A model generated the notes under the pieces. That model saw nothing but the letters and a program-made list of their open reading frames with translations. It was not told the DNA's origin and did no database searches. This document shows positions 1-8,681 of a stretch of 64,000 nucleotides of DNA, in pieces; within the stretch, counting starts at the first letter, position 1, and every line of letters begins with the position of its first letter. The translations under genes and the position numbers were made by a program. The stretch is from NCBI GenBank assembly GCA_015075005.1, contig JABTVC010000001.1, forward strand, positions 682,001 to 746,000, read 5' to 3'. This stretch comes from Planctomycetia bacterium (GTDB lineage: Bacteria; Planctomycetota; Brocadiia; Brocadiales; Brocadiaceae).

Positions 1-342
1 GGGAATAATCACCAGGGACTGATAGTGCATTGCTAAAACCGCACAAAACACGGGCGATATTAACCGCATCCCAAGGATTATCCACCAACACCATGACATC
101 TTCCTTTTCTATGTCGTTGAGTTGTGTCGGGTTTGGCCTATCCTGTGTCTCAAGCATCGAATACTCAAGCGCAGGCTTTGAGTATTCAACATCAAGAACT
201 GGGCCGACAACTCAACGAAGAATCGGTTAGCTCCTCATCTTTGACCCACGGCTCCAACTCGTCGGGAAGTTCGGGAGGACTTTTGAGCGCGGGTTTGCGA
301 ATTTCGATCCATAAAATCGCAATTGCACAGTCGATGCCTTAT
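1..342 (-). pseudogene. Remnant of an unidentified minus-strand gene
   Basis: Two blocks on the minus strand read like protein but lie in different frames. The upstream block (about 342 to 205) gives a stretch containing ILWIEIRKPALKSPPELP, which then hits a stop. The second (about 205 to 1) starts near GPVLDVEYSKPALEYS and continues as MVLVDNPWDAVNIARVLCGF to the window edge. An in-frame TAA lies just upstream of the first block, so there is no usable start. The blocks are proline- and acid-rich with a W[IV] pattern, but I do not recognise the family. The frameshift and missing start mark it as broken; the gene continues beyond the left edge. The plus-strand frames here look like its shadows. 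Confidence 0.4.
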
Positions 343-480
343 TGTGCAGCTTCAACGTGTCAGGTCTTAAAGACTCAACATTTATTTTTGTCTTTATTCT
401 ACAATTGTCAGCGTATTATCGGATAGCGTAATGGTCGTTACCCTGCGCAACTCTCTTTTGTCGTTTACTACATGTCCTTA

Positions 481-1992
481 CTACCTACCCCGCAGTAAGC
501 CCAAATGTGGTTCCTTAAAGGAGTAAAGGTTGTGAACACTACCTTCCACTTGAGCAGATTGGGATCGTTTTTCGAAACGAAGTGTACCTTCGTAGATGCC
601 GTTACGAAGATCCTGAATACTTTTATATCCAAGCTCTTGCAAAGAATGCAGCAAACTTTGCATCAGATAGGGGACAAGATTAATGACTGATCCCTTATCT
701 ACAACAGTGCCGGCAACACCTTGTGCGACTTTTACGCGGTCTTCCGATGAAAGGTATCGCTTCCCCCCTCCTTTTTCCATGGCCTCATGAGATGCCATAC
801 CCCGGTATTTTTTTACGCGCACACCGCCCTCATAAAAATATTCGCCAGGAGACTCACTGGTACCGGCGAGCAAACCACCCATCATAACGGTGCTCGCACC
901 CAGTGATAATGCCTTCACAATATGTCCAATATGAGCTATACCACCATCTGCGATAACGGGAATATTGGCGTATTCCTTAGAAAATTTTGCCGTGTGATAA
1001 ACTGCCGAGCCTTGTGCCCTTCCAACCGCAAGGGTTTCCTGGGTAATACAGATCGAACCACTGCCCATACCTATGCGAAGGGCATCAGCACCAGCATCAA
1101 TTAATGATTTGCACTGTCCGGCAGTGACGACATTCCCTCCCACTACATCAATATGAGGGTATTTTTTTTTGATATGCCGGATCGTATCGATTTGAAAAAT
1201 AGAATTACCCTGGGACGAGTCGATAACGATGACATCGACACCGGCCTTTACCAGTTCGTCCAGACGTTCTTTATCATCTTCACGTGTAGAGAGTGCGGCA
1301 CCCACGATGAGCTGCTTGTCCATGTTTTTCGACGCACAGGGGAAGTCTGCATTCTTCAGCAGGTCAGTTCGGCTCATAAGGGATACGAGACGGCCTTGTT
1401 TATCAATAAGGGGAAGTTTTCCCTTCTTGCTTTCTTTGAGTATTCTGTTTCCTTCGATAAGGGAAATACCGGCAGGTGCAGTAACCAACTGTGTGGTCAT
1501 TACATCTTTTACCTTCCTGGTTCGGTCTCCCTCAAAATCAATATCCCTCTTTGTTACAATACCAATGAGTTTCGAGTTCAGTGTGCCGTCCTCTGTAATT
1601 GGGATACCTGAGAAACCGTACGTTTCTTTGAGTACATCGACGTCTCGTATGGTATTGTCTGGACTAAGAACAACAGGCTCCGTAATAAATCCATTTTCAT
1701 ATCTCTTTACCCGGCGTACTTCTTTTGCCTGCATCTCAATACTATTATTATAATGGATGATACCTATACCCCCAAGCATTGCCATACTGATGGCCATCCT
1801 GGATTCGGTTACCGTATCCATAGGCGAACTGACAATGGGTCTCTTGATCTTTATATTACGGGTAAGGTATGTCTCAAGACTAATCTTGTCTATCGAAAAA
1901 TCTATATAACCCGGAAGCAGGATAAAATCGTTATACGTGATACCCCCTTCATGTTCAAAAAATGCTGTGGCGTCCAGTCCATTTGGTGACAT
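481..1992 (-). CDS. guaB: Inosine-5'-monophosphate dehydrogenase
   Basis: Oxidises IMP to XMP with NAD+, the committed cytosolic step of GMP synthesis. Near the N-terminus is the conserved [11 protein letters not shown] region, followed by a CBS-domain pair (roughly residues 90-210, [14 protein letters not shown] and [15 protein letters not shown]), then the catalytic half with DSSQGNS, the GSGSICIT loop carrying the catalytic Cys, and [10 protein letters not shown]. Total length near 503 aa is normal. The open frame begins at a TTG eleven codons further up, but the first ATG (1992) is preferred: a GGAGG lies about 16 nt upstream of it and homologues start close to this point. It is a single gene on the minus strand, downstream of the nqr operon and separated from it by a terminator-like hairpin. 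Confidence 0.95.
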   Translation of the reverse strand: MSPNGLDATAFFEHEGGITYNDFILLPGYIDFSIDKISLETYLTRNIKIKRPIVSSPMDTVTESRMAISMAMLGGIGIIHYNNSIEMQAKEVRRVKRYENGFITEPVVLSPDNTIRDVDVLKETYGFSGIPITEDGTLNSKLIGIVTKRDIDFEGDRTRKVKDVMTTQLVTAPAGISLIEGNRILKESKKGKLPLIDKQGRLVSLMSRTDLLKNADFPCASKNMDKQLIVGAALSTREDDKERLDELVKAGVDVIVIDSSQGNSIFQIDTIRHIKKKYPHIDVVGGNVVTAGQCKSLIDAGADALRIGMGSGSICITQETLAVGRAQGSAVYHTAKFSKEYANIPVIADGGIAHIGHIVKALSLGASTVMMGGLLAGTSESPGEYFYEGGVRVKKYRGMASHEAMEKGGGKRYLSSEDRVKVAQGVAGTVVDKGSVINLVPYLMQSLLHSLQELGYKSIQDLRNGIYEGTLRFEKRSQSAQVEGSVHNLYSFKEPHLGLLRGR

Positions 1993-2080
1993 AGGATAAA
2001 TTTCATTACCTCCGATTAAAAACAACTATCTTTATATAATTTAAACCATAGTAAATAAAATTGGTCGTTGGAAAACTTGG

Positions 2081-2103
2081 TAAAACATGTCCTCCTGGAC
2101 ATG
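2081..2103 (-). terminator. Hairpin terminator of the nqr operon
   Basis: A perfect 7-bp stem (2086-2092 pairs with 2097-2103) with a 4-nt loop is followed on the minus strand by TTTTA. It lies 80 nt past the nqrF stop and before guaB. The short T-run makes it a moderate terminator. Confidence 0.55.
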
Positions 2104-2183
2104 GGGAAAAATGTTTTAAAAAACAGAGTTTGCGAATAAAGAGATTGAAAACCTTGAAAAAATTAAAAGACACGTTTCAAACG

Positions 2184-3812
2184 TCAGCTTTTATAGGCAA
2201 GAAGCATCGACTCCAATTCTTGCCCGGACTTTCCAAGCGCTTCTCTTACCTGTTCCAGAAAATGGTAGCTTTCTTCCATCTTGTCCTTCAATATCAATTG
2301 GACGATGAGGATATGGCCGATCTTTTCGATGAGTTTATCGGCATTGGGTATGTTTAGACTATGAATCTTTTCTTTGATTTCAAGCTTTTGATAAATCAGC
2401 TCTACGGAGGGGGTCAGGGTGCCGGTAAAGTCGTCAAAGAGCGCATTTTCCTTTTTCAGGTTCAATTGATTAGCTGCTGCATCAATGACGGTAACTGTCA
2501 TCGGTGATGGCCCACAAAGGTAAAACATAATATCGGTATCGGGCGAGAGATACTTTCTCAAGAGCGGTCCGATAAACCCGACCTCACCCTTCCATTGATT
2601 TCCTTGTCCATCTACAATTCCTTGTTCTTTTATTATCTGCTTACCTTCCAAAGAAACAGATCGAAAATATACCTTATCCACATCGTTTAATTCGGCTGGA
2701 TTGTCACCGCGAAATGCGCCAGAAAGCACCGGTACACATTGAAAATTGGGATGCCTCTGTTGCCACGTTAACCATTTTGGTAAATAGACCATGGGAATGT
2801 CCTGGAACCGTCTTTCACCCAGGAAAAATATGGCCTTTTCCTGCCTGCCTTCCCGAAACCATTGTTCTAAAAGTGCTAAAATAGGCGCTAAACCAGCACC
2901 ACCAGCTACAAAGACTGCGGTATGAGGTTCTTCCTTTAGAGTAAAATGGCCATAAGGCCCTGTAAAACAAATCTTTTCACCACGGAAAAAATTCCACAGG
3001 CTTTTCTCCAGAATATAATTATGCACACAACTAGGCCCTATGCATGGCGGACCACCCTTTTCTATGGACATGGTTGGATCAACAGGGGCAATCCGAACAA
3101 TGAGTTTTAAGAGGTCGGCCTCCGTAGAGGCCAGAGAATATCCCCTGTACATCGTGGTACCTGGTATATACGGAACGTATTCTTTTTGCAAGTTCTTGCA
3201 TGCTTCCTTAATAAATGGCCCATATTTTTTATAGTGTTCCTCTACATAATCTTCAGGAATTGCTAATTGGATATATTGCCCAGGTTTATATTGAATAGAT
3301 TTCGATGGTTTGAGCCACATCTCCATCTTATCGCTGGTAAGCGCCCTTTTCTTAATCACTCGTGCCGTGTATTTCTTTACATGTAATGTGTCTTTAGGGA
3401 GGTACAGGCTCACATCTTTTTCGACCCTGACCTGACAGGCCAATCGCATATACCCATCCCCAATCCCTTGTGCTAAATATTTTTTGGATGCCTCTCTTGT
3501 TCGCATGTCAAAATGGGGAGTTTCTACAGCCGTATAAGTTCCAACGTCGGTGTAGAGTTTTACCTTACATTGACCGCAGGTAGCCATACCTCCACATGCT
3601 GCAGGAATGTTAAATCCCCTGTTCTGAAGCAAGGAAAGGAGCCTTTCGCCTCCTTCGATATCGAGCTCTTTTTTATACTCATCATCACTCAACACCGTAA
3701 GTTTGCGTTTTTCACCGCGTCCAAAGAACTGATAAATAACCTCGCTGAATATACTCAGGGATACTACCAATAAAGCGAGAATGCCTGCTCCGATAAGGAG
3801 GGTAATGGTCAT
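2184..3812 (-). CDS. nqrF: Na+-translocating NADH:quinone oxidoreductase subunit F, extended
   Basis: NADH-oxidising entry subunit of the Nqr complex: takes electrons from NADH through FAD to a [2Fe-2S] cluster. The sequence shows one N-terminal membrane helix (about residues 3-25), a plant-type ferredoxin domain with ACGGMATCGQCKVK and a further Cys around LACQV, then an FAD domain (RGYSLAS) and an NAD domain (FVAGGAGLAPILALLE, FYLCGPSPM). The family end motif appears as ALFDDF, but about 75 residues follow it, making the protein 542 aa against about 410 usually. That tail has no recognisable domain and is mixed helical and charged. Last gene of the minus-strand nqr operon, 125 nt after nqrDE. 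Confidence 0.9.
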   Translation of the reverse strand: MTITLLIGAGILALLVVSLSIFSEVIYQFFGRGEKRKLTVLSDDEYKKELDIEGGERLLSLLQNRGFNIPAACGGMATCGQCKVKLYTDVGTYTAVETPHFDMRTREASKKYLAQGIGDGYMRLACQVRVEKDVSLYLPKDTLHVKKYTARVIKKRALTSDKMEMWLKPSKSIQYKPGQYIQLAIPEDYVEEHYKKYGPFIKEACKNLQKEYVPYIPGTTMYRGYSLASTEADLLKLIVRIAPVDPTMSIEKGGPPCIGPSCVHNYILEKSLWNFFRGEKICFTGPYGHFTLKEEPHTAVFVAGGAGLAPILALLEQWFREGRQEKAIFFLGERRFQDIPMVYLPKWLTWQQRHPNFQCVPVLSGAFRGDNPAELNDVDKVYFRSVSLEGKQIIKEQGIVDGQGNQWKGEVGFIGPLLRKYLSPDTDIMFYLCGPSPMTVTVIDAAANQLNLKKENALFDDFTGTLTPSVELIYQKLEIKEKIHSLNIPNADKLIEKIGHILIVQLILKDKMEESYHFLEQVREALGKSGQELESMLLAYKS

Positions 3813-3937
3813 TGTTTTACTCCATTTTCATGTGTGGTTAACTGCCGCCTTCGAAACGCAACTCATTCCTGAATACGTTGGAAATAATTGGAATTCCAAA
3901 TCACTAAGTTTATGAAAATGCCTTCTATAAAGAGTCT

Positions 3938-5353
3938 TTAAAAAATATGAATCATCCCTATGCCCGTAAAAATAGCCGCCATGATACCCAGGAGCAGGAT
4001 AGCAATGGTGTCTTCATCCCAGGCCGTAGTCGGAACGAAGAGACGCTGGCGTCTTAACACGGCAAGCCATACAACGACCATCATCCAGTGAAGTCCGTAT
4101 CCAAATGCCGTCACTGTCGTAACTAAAAATTTTGCCCCTGTGGGTATCGTAAATGTTGCACTGGCAAGGACAATACAATTAACCGTGATGAGTTCCAGAA
4201 ATTGTCCCATCTGTTCGTATACATTCTTCGCAAATTTTCTCAAGAGCACACTTAAAACTTGCACAAACACGGCAATGGTAACGATGAAGGCCGTCAGATA
4301 GAAGATGTTTTCCAATCGGATAGGAAAAGATGAATATTCTGACAAAAAGTCACTGCATTTAACCAGGATATTATTATATACTAACCAGTTTAAAGCCGTT
4401 GACAATGTCATCACAATGATCACTGCAATACCCATTTTCCAGGCCGCATCTATTTGACGTGATTTATTTAGTAAAGGGCATATACCTAAAAGCTTGCTCA
4501 AAACAATCCCATCAAAAAAAAGGGCATTGAGCAGGACAGGAAAAAGAATAAGGAACTGCTGATGGAGGGTTGGAATTGTTTGTATATGCACCATAAAGCT
4601 AACAAACAGGCAGATACTCAACCCTATTGCAATCAGGGATACCCTGGAAATTCCACGCTTCGGACGAGAAGTAACAACGGGAACTCCTCCGTTTGTAGCA
4701 GAGGCACATCCACAAGAAGAAGCCTCTTGATATACAATCCCTGCTTTGAGAAGAAACGGACGTAACAAGAGTCTGAAAGCAGCCAGGGCAAAGAATCCTC
4801 CTACCGGTGTAACCATAAGAACCACCTTGGGGAATGCATCAGAAAGCACGGGAAAGCCCATAACCGTTCCAAAACCCAGTGGTTCCCGTAAAAATGCGAG
4901 CAGAATCAAAGCTACGGAATATCCGAGGCAGGCCTTCAGTATCTTCTTTTGTGCCTCCCAAAAATCTACGGTCAACCCCTCGGAAATAACGGCAAGCACA
5001 ATACAATTCGTTGTAATAAGGTCGATGTATGCCTTTATATTGGAAGTAATCTCAGGAACAAAGGCCTGTGCAAAAAATCCAAAGATGGCCACAAAGACAG
5101 ACACAATAATCATTAGAAGGGAAATCTTGTGGTGTGTTCCTGCAGCAGATATGAGCCGTTTGAAAGGGTAGACCAGACAAAAGCTGCCAGCCGTTACCAG
5201 TGTCACCCCGATTCCCATCGTCAGGGAATTTTCCAGTTTGTTTGTTACTGCCAGGGAAGAGCAAAAACCGAGTCCTGCGCCAGCCGTCAGGATGAGGTTA
5301 TCCCTCATGAAGTACTTAGATATCTTTCGTACGTTTCGCTTTAATCCTACCAT
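3938..5353 (-). CDS. nqrDE: Fused NqrD-NqrE membrane subunit of Na+-NQR
   Basis: One 471-residue frame carries two Nqr membrane subunits in tandem. Residues about 10-205 match NqrD (ALAVTNKLENSLTMGIGVTL, LITTNCIVLA, LREPLGFG). After a Cys-rich linker (SSCGCAS), residues about 265-470 match NqrE (LNALFFDGIVLSKLLGICP, FLELITVNCIVLAS). Each family is normally a separate protein of about 200 aa. The four Cys that in the known complex hold an iron-sulfur cluster between NqrD and NqrE all have counterparts: GFCSS, TNCIV, GICPL and VNCIV. The ATG at 5353 is chosen over an upstream start because it overlaps the nqrC stop by a few bases and has GGGGGA just upstream. About 11-12 membrane helices are expected. 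Confidence 0.87.
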   Translation of the reverse strand: MVGLKRNVRKISKYFMRDNLILTAGAGLGFCSSLAVTNKLENSLTMGIGVTLVTAGSFCLVYPFKRLISAAGTHHKISLLMIIVSVFVAIFGFFAQAFVPEITSNIKAYIDLITTNCIVLAVISEGLTVDFWEAQKKILKACLGYSVALILLAFLREPLGFGTVMGFPVLSDAFPKVVLMVTPVGGFFALAAFRLLLRPFLLKAGIVYQEASSCGCASATNGGVPVVTSRPKRGISRVSLIAIGLSICLFVSFMVHIQTIPTLHQQFLILFPVLLNALFFDGIVLSKLLGICPLLNKSRQIDAAWKMGIAVIIVMTLSTALNWLVYNNILVKCSDFLSEYSSFPIRLENIFYLTAFIVTIAVFVQVLSVLLRKFAKNVYEQMGQFLELITVNCIVLASATFTIPTGAKFLVTTVTAFGYGLHWMMVVVWLAVLRRQRLFVPTTAWDEDTIAILLLGIMAAIFTGIGMIHIF

Positions 5354-6069
5354 GGTATGTCCCCCTGTCCTGCCCAAAATTCCTTCATGGCATCATTAAT
5401 AAAGGCCTCTATACCCCTGCTGGTGTTTGTGGCTCCGGTAATCGCATCAACCTCATTATCACCCTCAGCCTTTCTTCCCTTGACCACAAATATCTTAGGT
5501 CTCAGTTTCTTCCCTGAAAATTGTCTTTTAAACTGCTCCTCGGTAATTCTACCCCCAAGACCTGGAGTTTCACTATGGTCCAGCACCTCAATACCTTTCA
5601 GGGTTTCCATGTCAGGTTCAACGCAAATAAAGAGGGACATAATACTCGACTTATTGTAACCGTAGCCCATCTTGGATTCAACAAACCCAAGACCCTGAAG
5701 CTTTCCGTCCTTCACATATTTATATATCCTTTTTCCACTGATTGGTTTTTTTTTAGATGTTTGTGTGCCGGCAAGCTGAATCTCCCAGGATATCGGTGAT
5801 GGTTCTTCGACTGTTATGTTGTTTCCAAAGACATCTTTGATATCCTTTTTGTCGTAACTCTTAAAAGTAATGCCCACCATGTTCTTTTCACTGACACGAT
5901 AGGGTATATTAAAAATATCCAATACGGCACGCTTTTCCTTCACGTCATAGTATTCTGCAATTTTAGGGGATGTGTAAAAATATACCAGAAGAAGCCCTGC
6001 ACAGGGCAAAAAGGTAATCAAGATGATTGATGCAATACGAAGTATTATTTTTTTTAATTCTTTCATCAT
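5347..6069 (-). CDS. nqrC: Na+-translocating NADH:quinone oxidoreductase subunit C
   Basis: Membrane-anchored subunit that carries covalently bound FMN and passes electrons within Nqr. A single N-terminal helix (about residues 8-30) precedes a periplasmic FMN-binding domain. The attachment motif is present as DAITGATNTSRG near residue 212, where the Thr after GA would bind the flavin. GYG, LDHSETPGLGGRI and the length of 240 aa are all typical. The stop overlaps the start of the nqrDE fusion, indicating translational coupling. Confidence 0.92.
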   Translation of the reverse strand: MMKELKKIILRIASIILITFLPCAGLLLVYFYTSPKIAEYYDVKEKRAVLDIFNIPYRVSEKNMVGITFKSYDKKDIKDVFGNNITVEEPSPISWEIQLAGTQTSKKKPISGKRIYKYVKDGKLQGLGFVESKMGYGYNKSSIMSLFICVEPDMETLKGIEVLDHSETPGLGGRITEEQFKRQFSGKKLRPKIFVVKGRKAEGDNEVDAITGATNTSRGIEAFINDAMKEFWAGQGDIPW

Positions 6070-6155
6070 TTTTAAAAAATTACCGATTCCACGGATGACA
6101 CAAATTTATTGCTGGCACAAACTATACCTATAATGAGAACAACCTGGAATTATTC

Positions 6156-7258
6156 TCATGCACGATATCGTATCTTTACCATTAAAGATTGAATTGGTAT
6201 AGCCAGGAGGTTCATGAGCAGTATTGCATACATTACCCCTTCTGGTAATGTGGTAAAATCCCGTATTAGTATGGTAACGAATCCGCACCCTGTACCGAAT
6301 ATCCATTTCGCGTTCTGACTGTACGTTGCAGTTATTGGATCTGTGGCCATAAAAAACGCCCCCAGGATTAACCCGCCGCTCAGGAGCTGAAAGAGAGGCG
6401 GCGCAACAGTCTTGCCAAAAATCAATGAAAAAAATACAGAAAAGACAAATACGCTCCCCAGATAGGACACGGGTATTCTCCAATTTGCAACCCTCATTTT
6501 GATTAACCACAAACCAGATACGATCAAAGCCAGCCGGCACGTTTCACCCAAAGAACCATTTGCCGTACCTAATAGTAAAGAAAGATAAGCTGTAACTTCT
6601 CGTTGGCTTTGAATGCTGTCAACGGGGTAGCGTGGGTAATGGTATCCAACCCATAGCGAAAGGAATGAAGGTCTGGTATACCAGCAAGGGGTGCTTGGTA
6701 GCCTGTAACAAGAAGCGCCGGGAAGCAAATGGTTAAAAATAAACGACCGAAGAGGGCGGGATTTACAAGATTATTCCCTACGCCTCCCAATATATTTCTA
6801 AAGATAATGGCAAGCGCAGCCCCCAATCCAACTAGCCAAAGAGGCGCTTGAGGGGGCAGAATGGCTGGAATGAACAGGCAGGTAACAAATCCACCCTCGC
6901 TAATATACTCCTCCCGTGCAATAATAGCCCAGATCACATCTACAATAAAAATACCTACAATAAAAGAAACAAGGAGTTTGTACACAACGCACTGCCAACC
7001 ATAGAAATAAACGGCAGGCAATACCCATCCACATACCAATGCAACCAGCACGGCACCCATAAACCGCTTCACGTCGTAATTATTCCGGATAAAAGGTTGT
7101 GTCCCTGCTGTTTCCTTTGGACTGCGGAGCAGGCCGTCAAGTGCCACGAAAAGGGACCCGAAGAGAAAGTTCACCTTTCGATGGGTATGAACAAAGGATT
7201 CTATCGCATTAAGCCCCTTATTAAGAATAGGTTCTACAGGTTTAAGCAATTTTTTCAT
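6156..7258 (-). pseudogene. nqrB: Na+-translocating NADH:quinone oxidoreductase subunit B, split by a frameshift
   Basis: Central membrane subunit with covalent FMN and a role in quinone reduction and ion transport. The first frame (7258 down to 6569) begins MKKLLKPVEPILNKGL and includes GVGNNLVNPALFGR and the FMN motif DTITHATPL, then runs into a stop. The next part of the family (LLLGTANGSLGETC, WRIPVSYLGSV, MATDPITATY) continues in a frame shifted by -1 from about 6600 to the stop at 6156. Joining them restores a near-normal length of about 365 aa. The break lies between about 6580 and 6610, in a T/A-rich stretch without a good slippery heptamer. Either one base is missing from the assembly or the gene is truly inactive. 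All other nqr genes are intact, which favours an assembly error. The start overlaps the upstream gene's stop. Confidence 0.82.
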
Positions 7259-8295
7259 TTTTGATTATCCAGGGCCTTACATTCTTTAATAATTTCTAAG
7301 AGCTCTAACTTAGACGGACAGATAAAGCTGCACAATCCGCATTCGATACACTTCTCCAGGTTGTAAAGACGCGCCTTATGCTTTTCTCCTCTCGTATAAC
7401 TGTGATAATAGAGTGCAGGTTCCAGATATACCGGGCAAATATCATCACAAAAATTACAAGAGACGCATCGTCGCAATTCGCCGAGCACGTTTGTGGTTAA
7501 TAGTAATTCGTCCGACTTGAACATGGGAAGTATTACCTTCCGGTCCTTCTCTTCTAAAACCACAAGGTGATTGATAGACCAGTCTGTCTTCTGCGATAAA
7601 TCGGTTATTTCCTGGCCACGTAAAGGGCCGTTTATAAACACACGATGTCTGACCAATTCTTTGACTTTATTCCTCAATACTTTTTCAATCGTCGTTCCCA
7701 ACTGAACATTAAGGATTTCGTTTTCTTTTAAACCAGTGCCGGAAAGGACAATAAACCGCGAATTAACATTCTTTTTCAGGATTAGACTTTCATACAAAGC
7801 AGAAACGGTTTGTGCATCGAGAATCAATACGCCAAGCGACTCCATGTCCTGACCAAAATCAGCATCCAGGTTTAAAATTACCTTTGTCAATACGATTGGG
7901 TCATCATGCGGATATTTTGGATAAATTGGGAAAACACTCATCCAATCTTCGTTGCATGCGAAATTCTTTGCATCCGCAACAGTTCTGGTTTCTTTTTCAT
8001 TAATAGCGATATAAAATCTTGCGTCTGGAAAGTAACTGTTTTTAATCTCTTTGAGTACGGTGAGGAACGCTGCGGTTTTATGTTTCAGGATTACCCAATT
8101 GGGCAATGCCCACGGTTCGGTGGGACATAGGCTCACAATAACATGCTCCACCTTCTGCGTGGGAACCGGAAAGTGATATATCTCAGGTGTGCCGTCAGAA
8201 GAAATCTCTTCCACAATGTTGCAAAACTTTAACGGGTAAGTATCCAGTAGGTCAAAACCACCTTTAAACCCCCCCGTTTCTTTTCCCATCAACAT
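7255..8295 (-). CDS. NqrA/RnfC-like subunit with C-terminal two-[4Fe-4S] ferredoxin region
   Basis: First gene of the nqr operon, in the place of nqrA. The middle resembles the fold shared by RnfC and NqrA (IYPKYPHDDP, LGVLILDAQTVSALYESL, LSGTGLKENEILNVQLGT). Unlike typical NqrA, the C-terminus has two ferredoxin-type motifs, CVSCNFCDDICPVYLEP and CIECGLCSFICPS, as in RnfC. The N-terminal barrel-like domain of both families is largely missing: from the ATG at 8295 the protein is about 346 aa against about 440. The open frame extends to a TTG at 8394, but that start has no ribosome site; AGGA sits 8 nt before 8295. Likely the peripheral subunit of an Nqr variant that can also handle iron-sulfur electrons. 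Confidence 0.72.
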   Translation of the reverse strand: MLMGKETGGFKGGFDLLDTYPLKFCNIVEEISSDGTPEIYHFPVPTQKVEHVIVSLCPTEPWALPNWVILKHKTAAFLTVLKEIKNSYFPDARFYIAINEKETRTVADAKNFACNEDWMSVFPIYPKYPHDDPIVLTKVILNLDADFGQDMESLGVLILDAQTVSALYESLILKKNVNSRFIVLSGTGLKENEILNVQLGTTIEKVLRNKVKELVRHRVFINGPLRGQEITDLSQKTDWSINHLVVLEEKDRKVILPMFKSDELLLTTNVLGELRRCVSCNFCDDICPVYLEPALYYHSYTRGEKHKARLYNLEKCIECGLCSFICPSKLELLEIIKECKALDNQK

Positions 8296-8572
8296 GTCTT
8301 GATCCTGACAAAAGGAATTACATGATACATGCAATTTCAATAAAGTAAAAAAGACAAGAATAACATACCAACAAGGATTCAAGATGTCAAGCAAACTTAT
8401 TTACATAACACGACAACGCCAAAGTCATATAGCGAAGGGCACAGGGTGAAGATGTGCGCCAAATGTCATCTTCAATCAGTGGAGAAAAAAGTCTTTTTTT
8501 TGTTGGTGTGCTTTGCCTGACGGTACATTTCTGCCTGTCTGCCGTAAACACAGGTTTAATCGTTGAATTCTA

Positions 8573-8601
8573 TTGACTCACTTTGTATATTTAGCTATAG
8601 T
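8573..8601 (+). promoter_or_regulatory. Sigma70-type promoter for argH-lysA
   Basis: TTGACT at 8573-8578 and TATAGT at 8596-8601 are separated by exactly 17 bp, 80 nt before the argH ATG. The 290-bp divergent region between the nqr operon and argH holds no gene. An imperfect hairpin (GAAGATG and CATCTTC, about 8448-8473) lies in it but is not placed to end either operon. Confidence 0.6.
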
Positions 8602-8681
8602 ATCCCCTTTATTTTTTGAGAATACCCGCATGGCAATATTTGCTATACGCGGAAAAAATATCGCAAAAAGATTGAGTGAAT

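Noticed and set aside
30..426. Two plus-strand frames at the left edge
   Set aside because: Ser/Thr-rich shadows of the minus-strand coding blocks, with no start signals.
6106..6540. 144-aa minus frame overlapping nqrB
   Set aside because: It lies inside the well-conserved C-terminal nqrB frame and reads like a shadow (Cys- and Asn-rich, no helices).
6569..6620. Programmed -1 frameshift in nqrB
   Set aside because: No slippery heptamer or following stem-loop is evident; a missing base is more likely. Kept only as an item to check.
7255..8394. Longer NqrA/RnfC-like protein starting at a TTG with an apparent hydrophobic leader
   Set aside because: There is no ribosome site before the TTG and a cytosolic ferredoxin-type protein should have no signal peptide; the ATG at 8295 has AGGA at good spacing.
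8448..8473. Hairpin between the nqr operon and argH as a terminator
   Set aside because: Both neighbouring operons point away from it, so nothing needs to end there; the loop is long (12 nt).
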